NCBI GenBank assembly: GCA_900544795.1
Contig: UQWM01000022.1
Coordinates: 1-37,938, forward strand
Origin: an uncultured Phascolarctobacterium sp.
GTDB taxonomy: Bacteria; Bacillota; Negativicutes; Acidaminococcales; Acidaminococcaceae
Direction: 5' to 3'
Length of the DNA: 37,938 bases
This document shows, one piece after another, positions 1 to 7,625 of this stretch. The notes beneath the pieces were generated by a model. That model was not told the origin of the DNA, ran no database searches, and worked only from the letters and a program-made list of their open reading frames with translations. The position numbers were made by a program, and so were the translations under genes. How positions within the stretch are numbered: the stretch's first letter is position 1; each line of letters starts with the position of its first letter.

Positions 1-52
1 GTAAGACCATTAAATATTGTGCCGATAATTTTACACAAGATTTTGGACTTGA

Positions 53-838
53 CTACCAGACCATTTCATTGGCCGTCACCTTCCACACCTCGCTGCCAAA
101 ATTCCTTACCACCATCAGCGGTGATAAAAAAGCCGCTGGCGTAATCAAAATAAAAGTCACCGCATAGCAAAACAGCATCACCCGCAAAAGCGGCTGCCCC
201 CAGGTATAGCGTACACCTTCGCGCAGCTCAGCCATTACCGAACCCGTTGCCTTCGTTGCCATAGACTTAACTATCTTCAGCCGAAACATAATGCCGATAG
301 CGATTGCAGCTGTTATCAGATCGACTAAAAAAGTCCATTTCATGCCAAATAACCCTAAAATAGCGCCTCCCGCCGCCGGTGAAAGCAGCAGCACATTATT
401 AGCCATCTGGTTGATGCCGTTAACACGCACTAAATGCTCACGAGGCACGATCTCGGGATAGAGTGAATTTACCGCCGGTGCTTGAAAACCCCCACCAATG
501 GACCTTAGGCAAGCGATAAAAATCAAAAATGGCAGGCTTTCGTAACCACAATGGAAGGCAACAAACGCCAGCAGCGTTGCCAGCGCCGTAAAACCATCCG
601 CCAGCATAATGATAGTTTTTTTATTATACCTGTCAGCAAATACCCCAGCCCACAGTGAAACCAACACCTGCGGCACCAGCGTCGCCAAGGTGGAAATCGT
701 TATCCAAAAGCCCGACGAGGTAGTGACGGTGATATACCAAATAATCGAAAAGCCCACTACCGACGAACCAAAAATAGACAAGTTCTGGCTGATCATGAAC
801 CACGCTATTTGTTTCTGCCAGTTTGCCTGCCCTTTCAT
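53..838 (-). pseudogene. MFS transporter, truncated after about 60% of the protein
   Basis: The 261 codons encode the N-terminal part of a 12-helix major-facilitator exporter. About seven hydrophobic segments are visible, with the inter-helix 2-3 signature seen as FADRYNKK near residue 67 and a PAAGG motif around residue 155. Family members are usually about 400-420 residues, so the C-terminal half is missing. The frame ends abruptly at a TAG (53-55) just after the peptide NEMVW, and the next 50 bases encode nothing MFS-like in any frame of this strand. The start at 838 is preceded by AGAGGCG, a usable ribosome binding site. I infer a broken gene or an assembly junction at the window edge; a functional half-transporter is unlikely. 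Confidence 0.7.
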
Positions 839-957
839 AGTTTCGCCTCTGCTTTCTTTGCTAATACTAAAATAATCCGTTCAACGTCCTACTCAAATTC
901 TACAATAAAAATGACCTTTGGGAATAAAATTTTTTAAAATTTTTTTTATGAAGTTAC

Positions 958-991
958 TTTTAATCTAATTTTAATCTTAGCGCGCTATAAT
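958..991 (+). promoter_or_regulatory. PepSY gene promoter region with 11-bp-phased direct repeats
   Basis: A consensus TATAAT lies at 986-991, but no good -35 box stands 16-18 bp upstream. In its place are two exact copies of TTTTAATCT at 958-966 and 969-977, 11 bp apart (one helical turn). OmpR/PhoP-family response regulators bind this kind of direct repeat at activator-dependent promoters. The regulator is not encoded in this window; the assignment is inference. Confidence 0.45.
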
Positions 992-1042
992 AAAGACAAA
1001 GAACAAGCCGCAACAATAAAACGGCTCAAGGAGGTAAAAAAC

Positions 1043-1558
1043 ATGACAAACACTATCACTAAAAAATTCTTCAGTATACTGGCAGCAGCTATCTGCACCC
1101 TGGCGATCACCGCTACGGCTTTCGCCGCCGAATTCATCAGCCCCGAGCAGGCCCGCAGCATCGCAGCCCAGTGGGTACCCGCAGGCAGCACTCATCTTGT
1201 GACTAAAGATGAAAGCCATAAATACGCTTCCTATTATGAAGTAAAATTCTATGACAATGCCACTAACACCGAATACGAAGTTGAAGTACTCAAAAACGGT
1301 GGCGCAGTTAAAGAATTCAAAATGGACGCGCAAACCGTTATCGGCAGCACCCAGGTCGTACTTTCCGCAGCCGATGTACAAAACCTTGTCCTCAAGGAAT
1401 TCCCGAACGCAACCTTTACTAAAGTAAAACTCGACCGTGACGATGGCCTGTACGAATACGAATTGAAATTCTACACTCCCGAATTACGCGGCGAAATGAA
1501 ATTCAATCCTGAAAACGGCGCGCTGATCGAAAAAGAACTTAAATATCAGGTCAGCTAA
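1043..1558 (+). CDS. Secreted PepSY-domain protein
   Basis: The 171-residue product begins with a clear signal peptide: Lys-rich start, hydrophobic stretch, then an AFAAE cleavage region near residues 27-30. Two PepSY-type repeats follow, at about residues 33-85 and 112-168. Each starts with an SPEQAR- or SAADVQ-like helix and continues with alternating strands of the YYEVKFYD and YEYELKFY type. PepSY modules occur in secreted proteins and protease propeptides and are often linked to two-component systems; the exact role is unknown. The ribosome binding site AAGGAGGT is ideally placed. The gene stands alone, behind a promoter with phased repeats and followed by a strong bidirectional terminator. 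An exported PepSY protein is a confident call; its partner is not visible. Confidence 0.85.
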   Translation: MTNTITKKFFSILAAAICTLAITATAFAAEFISPEQARSIAAQWVPAGSTHLVTKDESHKYASYYEVKFYDNATNTEYEVEVLKNGGAVKEFKMDAQTVIGSTQVVLSAADVQNLVLKEFPNATFTKVKLDRDDGLYEYELKFYTPELRGEMKFNPENGALIEKELKYQVS

Positions 1559-1574
1559 GCCACATCCCTCTAAA

Positions 1575-1616
1575 AAGAACCCCGCATCTAAACGGTGCGG
1601 GGTTCTTAATTATTTG
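1575..1616. terminator. Bidirectional terminator between PepSY gene and CoA-transferase
   Basis: A 12-bp perfect stem, AAGAACCCCGCA against TGCGGGGTTCTT (1575-1586 and 1596-1607), has a 9-nt loop. It is followed by an AT-rich tail on the plus strand and by TTTTTA on the minus strand, so it can serve both convergent genes. Confidence 0.9.
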
Positions 1617-1617
1617 T

Positions 1618-2781
1618 CTATTCTTTTGCCAGCAACTGCCGCACTGCATCCTCGTCCAGTCCACAGCCGCGCAGCACAGCTTCCGTATCCTCGCCCAGCT
1701 TAGGTGCACGCTTTTGCAGCTGCCCCGGCGTAGCCGACATTTTCATAGCAAAGCCTATTTGCTTATAGGTACCCACCTCGTCGTCGCAAGCAGTCAGCAC
1801 CATCTCGTTAGCCGTTGTCTGCTCTGCCGCCATAGCCTCGTCAAAATTCAGCACCGGCGTCACGCAGGTATCCTTGCCCGCCAAAAAGTCCGTCCATTCC
1901 TGCATGGTTTTGGTTTTAAAAATAGCTGCCAGCTCCTGCTGCACTTTGCTGTGGTTGTTTTCCTCGTCCAAAGCATCTGTCAGGTCGGCACGTTCCAAAG
2001 CCACGCACAAATTGCTCCAAAACTTCTTTTCCAGGCAGCCTACCGAAACGTAGCGCCCGTCCCGTGTCTCATAAATATTATAATTGGCGTAGGCACCAGT
2101 CAGCCAGTTGTTGCCCCGTTCGGCCACAAAACCGCTGCCAAAATACAGGCTCGCTGCACCAGGCATCAAGGTCAACGCCGTATTATACAGTGCAATATCT
2201 ATCTCCTGACCCTGCCCGCTCTGCTCGGCATGACGCACTGCCATCATAATACTCATGCCTGCCATCAGCGCCGCATTCATATCGGCCATCAACACACCCG
2301 GTATAGCAGGCCTGCCAGCAGGCTCGCCGCTCATAGAAACTATGCCCGCCAGGCTTACGTAACCAATGTCATGATCAGCCTGTTTGACCAAAGGCCCCTG
2401 CTTACCGTAGCCGGTAATAGCACAGTAAACTATTTTAGGATTCAGCTTGCTCACAGTTTCGTAGTCGATACCCAAGCGCTTTAAAACCCCGGGCCTATAA
2501 CTTTCCAGCACCACGTCCGCCGTTTGGGCCAGCTTTAAAAATGCTAACCGCCCTACCTCGCTTTTTAAGTCGATAGCCACACTTTTTTTATTGCGGTTCA
2601 GCTGCAAATGCCAGTAACCAAAACCGTTTTGAAAAGGGGGAAAGCTGCGCGAATAATCGCCGCTTCCCGGCTCTTCTATTTTGATGACCTCGGCCCCAAA
2701 ATCGGCCAAAATCATACTGCAATATGGCCCCGGCAGCAGCCGTGATAAATCTAAAATCCTCATGCCGTCAAGTGCTCCCAC
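1618..2781 (-). CDS. CaiB/BaiF-type (family III) CoA-transferase
   Basis: The 387-residue protein has the hallmarks of family III CoA-transferases: the N-terminal LDLSRLLPGPYCS segment, ADFGAEVIKIE near residue 28, NRNKKS(V)AIDLKS near residue 63, and the ADMNAAL motif near residue 167 whose Asp forms the acyl-aspartyl intermediate. The family includes formyl-CoA and carnitine CoA-transferases and alpha-methylacyl-CoA racemase, and the substrate cannot be read from the sequence. The start is taken as GTG at 2781, preceded by AAGGCGG; an in-frame ATG six codons in is the alternative. An extended -10 (TGATATAAT, around 2812-2819) lies upstream. The gene is monocistronic, convergent with the PepSY gene, with no dehydratase or ligase next to it. 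Confidence 0.9.
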   Translation of the reverse strand: MGALDGMRILDLSRLLPGPYCSMILADFGAEVIKIEEPGSGDYSRSFPPFQNGFGYWHLQLNRNKKSVAIDLKSEVGRLAFLKLAQTADVVLESYRPGVLKRLGIDYETVSKLNPKIVYCAITGYGKQGPLVKQADHDIGYVSLAGIVSMSGEPAGRPAIPGVLMADMNAALMAGMSIMMAVRHAEQSGQGQEIDIALYNTALTLMPGAASLYFGSGFVAERGNNWLTGAYANYNIYETRDGRYVSVGCLEKKFWSNLCVALERADLTDALDEENNHSKVQQELAAIFKTKTMQEWTDFLAGKDTCVTPVLNFDEAMAAEQTTANEMVLTACDDEVGTYKQIGFAMKMSATPGQLQKRAPKLGEDTEAVLRGCGLDEDAVRQLLAKE

Positions 2782-2929
2782 GCTAACACCGCCTTTATGC
2801 TTGATGACATCATTATATCACATATTCTCACCGGGCTCGCCACAGCGGTTCAATATCTATCAAGCAGCACCTTCCCCTACAGGCGTGGCAGATAACACAG
2901 ATATTTTACAATTGCACGCCCCGACGCAT

Positions 2930-2958
2930 TTGACAGCAAGGCTGCCTTTCGTTACAAT
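2930..2958 (+). promoter_or_regulatory. Sigma-A promoter for lemA-TPM operon
   Basis: TTGACA at 2930-2935, a 17-bp spacer and TACAAT at 2953-2958 give a near-consensus housekeeping promoter. It sits about 47 bp upstream of the lemA start. Confidence 0.85.
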
Positions 2959-3004
2959 GGAAGATAAGCGTTAAGCAAAAAAACATTTGGAGGTAGTATA
3001 AAAA

Positions 3005-3559
3005 ATGAACAAAACCTTAATGATTATTATCGCCGTCGTTGTCCTTTTCGTCGGCATTATCATGAGCGGCTACAACAGCCTGGTATCAATGAACGAAAAC
3101 GTGACCGGCAAATGGTCGCAGATCGAAAATCAACTGCAACGCCGTAACGATTTGATCCCCAACCTGGTCAATACCGTTAAAGGCTATGCTGCACACGAAA
3201 GCGACGTCTTTAAAGCAGTCGCTGATGCCCGCGCCAAACTGGGCGGCGCTAAAACTGTTGCCGAAACCAGTCAGGCTAATGGTGAACTTAGCGGCGCGCT
3301 CTCGCGTTTGCTGATGGTTGCCGAAAACTATCCTGACCTGAAAGCCAATGCCAACTTCACCCAACTGCAAGATGAACTGGCCGGCACCGAAAACCGAATC
3401 GCCGTGGCCCGCATGGACTACAATAACGCAGTCCAAGGCTACAACGCCAAGATCAAATCCTTCCCCACTGTGCTGTATGCAGGTATGTTCGGCTTTGACG
3501 CCCGTGACTACTTTAAAGCAGACGAAAGCGCTAAAGCTGTTCCGCAAGTACAATTTTAA
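3005..3559 (+). CDS. lemA: LemA family protein
   Basis: The 184-residue protein has one N-terminal membrane helix (residues 4-24) and the characteristic LemA coiled helical bundle. The conserved block WSQIENQLQRRNDLIPNLV lies near residues 37-55, followed by VKGYAAHE, LMVAENYPDLKAN and the NRIAVARMDYNNAV segment. These proteins have a small N-terminal outside segment, one membrane helix and a helical domain. Their biochemical role is unresolved; they are commonly paired with TPM-domain proteins, as here. The ribosome binding site GGAGGTAG is 9-10 nt upstream of the ATG. It forms an operon with the next gene (22-bp gap). Length is typical for the family. Confidence 0.92.
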   Translation: MNKTLMIIIAVVVLFVGIIMSGYNSLVSMNENVTGKWSQIENQLQRRNDLIPNLVNTVKGYAAHESDVFKAVADARAKLGGAKTVAETSQANGELSGALSRLLMVAENYPDLKANANFTQLQDELAGTENRIAVARMDYNNAVQGYNAKIKSFPTVLYAGMFGFDARDYFKADESAKAVPQVQF

Positions 3560-3581
3560 TCGATAACGGAGCTCACTGATT

Positions 3582-4337
3582 ATGAAACGTTGGCTCGTCC
3601 TTTTGCTGCTGCTCATCCAGACGGTTTTCGCCGTCGGTGCGGAAGCAGCGATCCAGGTACCGCCAAAGCCCAGCACCGCTTCCGGCATCTATGTGCAGGA
3701 CTATGCCGGTGTTTTATCGCCCCAGACTCGCCAGGCCCTCAATGCTATCGGCCAGGATCTGGATAATAAAACCACCGCGCAGGTCGCTGTCGTCACGGTA
3801 AAAACCATCGACGGCCAGCCCATTGATGAATACGGACTGACCCTGCTGCGGCAATGGGGCCTTGGCAATAAAGAAAAGAATAACGGCGCGCTGATCCTGG
3901 TCGCTGTCGATGACAGACAATCACGGATCGAGGTCGGCTACGGCCTGGAAGGCGTCCTGCCGGACGGTATGACAGGACGGATCCAAGACCAGCAGATGCT
4001 GCCCTACTTCAAGCAGGGTCAATACGAAAAAGGCATCGTGCAGGGTTACCTGGCCGTGGCGACTACCGTAGCCAACAGCAACAACGTCAAGCTGGAAGGA
4101 GTACGCTATAACGGCGGCGCCCAGCAGGGCACAGGCGATACGCCCATGCCGGGTTGGATGAAGTCTCTGCTCGCAGTCGCAGTTATCGTCCTCATCATCA
4201 TTGACCACATGTTCTTCGGCGGTGTCATCACCCAGTTCATCTTACTCGCACTTTTGCGCGGTGGTGGACGTGGAGGCGGTGGCGGCGGCTTCGGAGGAGG
4301 CAGCGGTGGCGGCGGTGGTTCCAGCAGACGCTGGTAA
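3582..4337 (+). CDS. TPM-domain (YgcG-like) membrane protein
   Basis: The 251-residue product carries a signal peptide (residues 1-23), then a TPM domain at about residues 32-165 with the typical YVQDYAGVLS start, TTAQVAVVTVKTIDG strand, WGLGNKEKNNGALILVA and RIEVGYGLEGVLPDG blocks. A membrane segment follows at about 198-230, and a Gly/Ser-rich tail ends in SSRRW. TPM proteins include YgcG and the photosystem-repair protein TLP18.3/PSB27-associated phosphatases; most bacterial members have no known function. The pairing with lemA in an operon is the standard arrangement. The Gly-rich tail is a family trait and not a repeat expansion peculiar to this copy. Confidence 0.9.
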   Translation: MKRWLVLLLLLIQTVFAVGAEAAIQVPPKPSTASGIYVQDYAGVLSPQTRQALNAIGQDLDNKTTAQVAVVTVKTIDGQPIDEYGLTLLRQWGLGNKEKNNGALILVAVDDRQSRIEVGYGLEGVLPDGMTGRIQDQQMLPYFKQGQYEKGIVQGYLAVATTVANSNNVKLEGVRYNGGAQQGTGDTPMPGWMKSLLAVAVIVLIIIDHMFFGGVITQFILLALLRGGGRGGGGGGFGGGSGGGGGSSRRW

Positions 4338-4348
4338 AACAAAAACAA

Positions 4349-4380
4349 GGACTATCTCTCTTGAGATAGTCCTCTTTTTT
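4349..4380. terminator. Terminator after TPM gene, shared with the racemase
   Basis: A perfect 10-bp stem GGACTATCTC / GAGATAGTCC (4349-4358, 4363-4372) with a TCTT loop is followed by a run of Ts at 4374-4380. The opposite strand is also followed by TTGTTTTTG, so the racemase gene arriving from the right can use it. Confidence 0.9.
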
Positions 4381-4405
4381 ATGCAGTCAATTATGTGCCG
4401 GAAGC

Positions 4406-5119
4406 TTATTTAACCTCGTCATACAAGGCTTTGATGCAGGCATCTACCAGTGCGCCGATACTGGAAACCTCTTTAGCCAGTGGCAAGCCCGACGCCGCAT
4501 AGCCTAAAGGCAGCTCGGTGCAGGCCGTCATCACCGGAATGTCGCGCTCGCGCCACAGCTCCTCTACCAACTCTCGCGTCAACGCTCCGGCACTGGCCAA
4601 GTCGCCCGACTTTACATATAAAATCGCCTGCTGCGCTTTTTCAGCCTGCTCGTCACTCGGCAAAAATAAAGTATAGCCGTACTTATCAGCATACTTTTGG
4701 TACAGGCCGCTGGCACGGGTTCCGTGGGTCGAAAGCATCCAGGCTCCGCCCGGATTCAGCCGCTGCGCCGCCAAAACAGTCTCTTCGATGATATGCACCA
4801 AAGGCTGCGGCAGCCGCTCTCTAAAATCATCGATAAAATAATGAGCCGTATTGCAGGGCACTGCCAAAACATCGGCCCCCAGCTCGCACAGCTTGTTTAA
4901 ATGTGCCTCCAGCAGCGCCGCCGGGCTTTCGCCCTCGCCAAAGATCGCCGTGCTGCGGTCGGGCAGTTCGCAATCGCCTATCATATATACTACCGGGTGC
5001 TCCTGGTCGCTGGCCGCAGGGCATCTAGCCGCCAGCTGGCGCAAAAATTCTGCCGCAGCAGCAGGCCCCATACCACCCAGCACACCCAGTTTTTTACCAT
5101 TTTTCTTATACTTAGTCAT
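4406..5119 (-). CDS. Aspartate/glutamate racemase family protein
   Basis: The 237-residue protein opens with GVLGGMGPAAAAEFL (residues 12-26), the hallmark of PLP-independent aspartate racemases. Two catalytic cysteines are visible, in VPCNTAHYF near residue 83 and TACTELPLGY near residue 198. These act as the acid-base pair that racemises Asp or Glu. The length is normal. The start has GGAGGG upstream. It is a single gene between two convergent or divergent neighbours. The preference for aspartate or glutamate cannot be read; the GGMGP start and second Cys context TACTELPL match aspartate racemases better than MurI. A broader-specificity racemase is possible. Confidence 0.9.
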   Translation of the reverse strand: MTKYKKNGKKLGVLGGMGPAAAAEFLRQLAARCPAASDQEHPVVYMIGDCELPDRSTAIFGEGESPAALLEAHLNKLCELGADVLAVPCNTAHYFIDDFRERLPQPLVHIIEETVLAAQRLNPGGAWMLSTHGTRASGLYQKYADKYGYTLFLPSDEQAEKAQQAILYVKSGDLASAGALTRELVEELWRERDIPVMTACTELPLGYAASGLPLAKEVSSIGALVDACIKALYDEVK

Positions 5120-5228
5120 CCTTGTCCCTCCATCAGCAAAGCCTTTTTATTGCTTTATTGTACCACAAGCCGCTGCCAGCGTATAGCTGCAAATTTTATG
5201 TATACATCAGCTTAACAGCACTCTGTAA

Positions 5229-5270
5229 TTGTTAATTAACAGTGAATTTGTTATACTAAAGGGGTATAAT
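5229..5270 (+). promoter_or_regulatory. Promoter and candidate operators of the FAD-Nif3-GATE operon
   Basis: TTGTTA (5229-5234), a 17-bp spacer and TATACT (5252-5257) form a plausible promoter. Two symmetrical elements overlap it: the perfect 12-bp palindrome TGTTAATTAACA at 5230-5241, and the inverted repeat TTATAC-N7-GTATAA at 5251-5269, which has the ATAC-N7-GTAT form seen in LysR-type sites. A second TATAAT is at 5265-5270. No regulator gene adjoins it. Confidence 0.5.
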
Positions 5271-5304
5271 TAAATAAATTTTTATCCCGTTTGGAGGAAT
5301 CAGG

Positions 5305-6585
5305 ATGACCAACAAAAAAATCGTCGTTATCGGTGGTGGCTGGGCTGGCTGTGCAGCTGCCCTCACTGCCAAAAAAGCCGGTGCCGACGTAACATTGCTC
5401 GAACGTACCGATATGCTTTTAGGTACGGGCCTGGTAGGCGGCATTTTTCGCAACAACGGCCGCTACACTGCTGCCGAAGAATGTATCGCCATGGGCGCAG
5501 GCGACCTGTTTGAAGTTATGGAAGCCACCGCAACCCACAAAAACATGGAATTTCCCGGTCATAAACACGCTACTCTTTACAATATCTATAAAATCGAGCC
5601 CTCCGTTAAACAACTGCTCTTAGACCGCGGCATCAAGCTTTTAATGGCCGCCCCGGCCGTCAAGACCGATTTTGACGGCGACAGGATCATCGCCGTCACC
5701 ACTAAAAGCGGCCTGCGTCTCGAAGCTGACGCCTTCGTCGATGTCAGCGGCTCCTCGGCCATGCCACTGAACTGTAACAAGCACGGCAACGGCTGCGCCA
5801 TGTGCATCCTGCGCTGCCATAGCTTTGGCCCCCGCGTCAGCGTTACTACCCAAGCCGGCGTTGAAGAATGGACTGCCGAAAAACCTACCGGCCTTGGCGC
5901 TATGAGCGGCTCCTGTAAACTGTTTAAAGAATCGCTGGCCCCCGAGATCATATCGCAGCTGGAAGCAACCGGCTGCTGCGTCGTACCTATTCCCGAAGCG
6001 ATCAAAAAACATAAAGAAAAGCTGGCCATGAAGGCCTGTCAGCAATATGCACTCGATGCCTACGCCGATAACATCGTCCTATTGGACACCGGCTCGGCCA
6101 AGCTGATGACACCTTACTACCCGCTGGAAGAGCTGCGTATGATCCCCGGTTTTGAACGGGCCCGTTTTGAAGACCCGCTCTCTGGCGGCAAGGGCAACTC
6201 TATGCGCTACTTTAACTTTGCCCATGTAGACGCCGCTTTAAAAGCCGACGGCAAAACCAACCTTTTCTGCGGCGGCGAACGTGCCGGCGCAATGGTAGGT
6301 CACACAGAAGCCATCGTCAGCGGCTCGCTGGCCGGCCACAATGCAGCCCGCGCAGCCAGTGGCCTGGAACCGGTAGTGCTGCCTGACAGCACCGCCCTGG
6401 GCGAATTTATCGGCTACGTGGTCAAGCAAATGCTTGATGCCGAAACCAGAAACAAAAAATACACCTTCTCCGGCTCCGTCTACTTTGAACGGATGCAGGA
6501 AAAAGGCCTTTACAGTACCGACAATGCAGCAATCAAAGCCCGGGTAGCAGCAGCAGGCTGCACCGGTATTTTCGCAAAATTATAA
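5305..6585 (+). CDS. FAD-dependent oxidoreductase with four-cysteine cluster
   Basis: The 426-residue protein starts with a dinucleotide-binding fold: IVVIGGGWAGCAAAL (residues 6-20) followed by an acidic ERTD at the end of strand 2. A late FAD motif is present as NLFCGGERAGAMVGHTEAIVSG near residues 319-340. Between them lie Cys157, Cys164, Cys167 and Cys171, spaced C-x6-C-x2-C-x3-C, which could bind an iron-sulfur cluster or zinc. The overall plan resembles GidA/FAD-binding reductases, but the substrate is unknown. GGAGGAATC precedes the ATG. It is the first gene of a three-gene operon: the next gene follows after 18 bp. I am confident of an FAD enzyme; the metal site is inferred from spacing alone. 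Confidence 0.85.
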   Translation: MTNKKIVVIGGGWAGCAAALTAKKAGADVTLLERTDMLLGTGLVGGIFRNNGRYTAAEECIAMGAGDLFEVMEATATHKNMEFPGHKHATLYNIYKIEPSVKQLLLDRGIKLLMAAPAVKTDFDGDRIIAVTTKSGLRLEADAFVDVSGSSAMPLNCNKHGNGCAMCILRCHSFGPRVSVTTQAGVEEWTAEKPTGLGAMSGSCKLFKESLAPEIISQLEATGCCVVPIPEAIKKHKEKLAMKACQQYALDAYADNIVLLDTGSAKLMTPYYPLEELRMIPGFERARFEDPLSGGKGNSMRYFNFAHVDAALKADGKTNLFCGGERAGAMVGHTEAIVSGSLAGHNAARAASGLEPVVLPDSTALGEFIGYVVKQMLDAETRNKKYTFSGSVYFERMQEKGLYSTDNAAIKARVAAAGCTGIFAKL

Positions 6586-6603
6586 GAAAGATGTGATCAA
6601 CTG

Positions 6604-7614
6604 ATGGCAACTGTACGCGATATCCTGAAAGCCCTCGACACCATCACCGGCGGCCGCGTCATTACCAAGCCCTTCGATTACGCCGGCGGCAATCCCTTCG
6701 TCGTTACCAAAACCTCAGGTATCCCCGGCAAGGCCGTTACCGAGCTTCCGGGCCTGGTTTGGGGCGACCCCGAGATGCCAGTCAAAAAAGTAGCGGTCAT
6801 GATGACCCTTACCGAAAGCGCTATCGAGCTGGCCGGCGCCACAGGCATCGACTGCCTGATCGCCCATCACCCCATTGCCGAAGGCAGCAACACCGGCGGC
6901 GTTACCGCCCGCGACTACTTCAACCTTTACCATTTGGCGGTTTTTGAGCTGCACGAAGCTTTCCATGGCCTGCACCCCGGCATCGCCTGGATCCACGGCA
7001 GCTGCGCCAAACACGTCAACATCCGCTTCGGCGGCATCCCCGGTAAAATCGTGTGGTACGGCAACGCCCTGCCCGAGGTCGAAACATTGGGTGATTTGCT
7101 GAACCGCATCGACACTATCATGGGCACCGACATCGAATCCCGCGTGCTCACTTCCGAACGTCAGATCCGCGGCTGCACCGAGATCCACGAGACCTCCATC
7201 GCAGCCCGCGCTAAAATTTTTGTAGGCAGTCCCGATAACAAGCTGGGCAAAACCATCACCGTGTTCCCGCACACTGGTTTCTCGGCCGACGACCTGGAAA
7301 AAGCCTACGCCGAATACCCCGAAGCCAACACCGTAGTCTGCACTATCAGCCGCCCACTGCCTGGCGACCCACTGGTCAAAAAAGCCGAAGAACTGGGGCT
7401 GAACCTGATCGCGGGTAACTCCCACGCGCTAGAGATTTTGGAAAATGGTATCCCGCTGGCCTGGGCCCTGCGTCTGCAGATCCCCGACCTGGACATCCAT
7501 ATCTTCCGCGAACGCATGGTCAGCCTGCCTTTAGACCACTGCGGCTGTACACATATCGAAAACTACGGCGAGACTATGGCACGCAATTATCTGCCTAAGC
7601 CAAAAACAGAATAA
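6604..7614 (+). CDS. Divergent Nif3-like dinuclear-metal protein
   Basis: The 336-residue protein shares the Nif3/YbgI N-terminal signature: MTLTESAIELAGATGIDCLIAHHPI (residues 63-88, key His-His-Pro near residue 85) and an HEAFHG block near residue 117. These match two of the metal-ligand regions of the family. The usual Asp of the HTNLD block appears to be His here, and the C-terminal GH-x-x-TE motif is not evident. A His/Cys-rich end is found instead (DHCGCTHIE, near residue 304-312). Nif3 proteins bind two divalent metals, but their reaction is mostly unknown; the name GTP cyclohydrolase type 2 should not be applied here. It sits between the FAD enzyme and the membrane protein, with 11 bp to the latter. 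The ribosome binding site is weak, suggesting coupling to the upstream gene. Confidence 0.75.
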   Translation: MATVRDILKALDTITGGRVITKPFDYAGGNPFVVTKTSGIPGKAVTELPGLVWGDPEMPVKKVAVMMTLTESAIELAGATGIDCLIAHHPIAEGSNTGGVTARDYFNLYHLAVFELHEAFHGLHPGIAWIHGSCAKHVNIRFGGIPGKIVWYGNALPEVETLGDLLNRIDTIMGTDIESRVLTSERQIRGCTEIHETSIAARAKIFVGSPDNKLGKTITVFPHTGFSADDLEKAYAEYPEANTVVCTISRPLPGDPLVKKAEELGLNLIAGNSHALEILENGIPLAWALRLQIPDLDIHIFRERMVSLPLDHCGCTHIENYGETMARNYLPKPKTE

Positions 7615-7625
7615 CGGAGGGGTTT

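Noticed and set aside
1714..2484. Long plus-strand open frame opposite the CoA-transferase
   Set aside because: It is the antisense shadow of a strongly conserved gene. It has a random His/Arg/Gln-rich composition and no ribosome binding site.
4265..4320. GGC/GGT-rich repeat as a simple-sequence element
   Set aside because: It codes the glycine tail that is usual in TPM/YgcG proteins.
4106..4348. Poly-proline open frame opposite the TPM gene tail
   Set aside because: It is the reverse complement of the Gly-rich coding tail (GGC/GGT codons). No ribosome binding site or family is seen.
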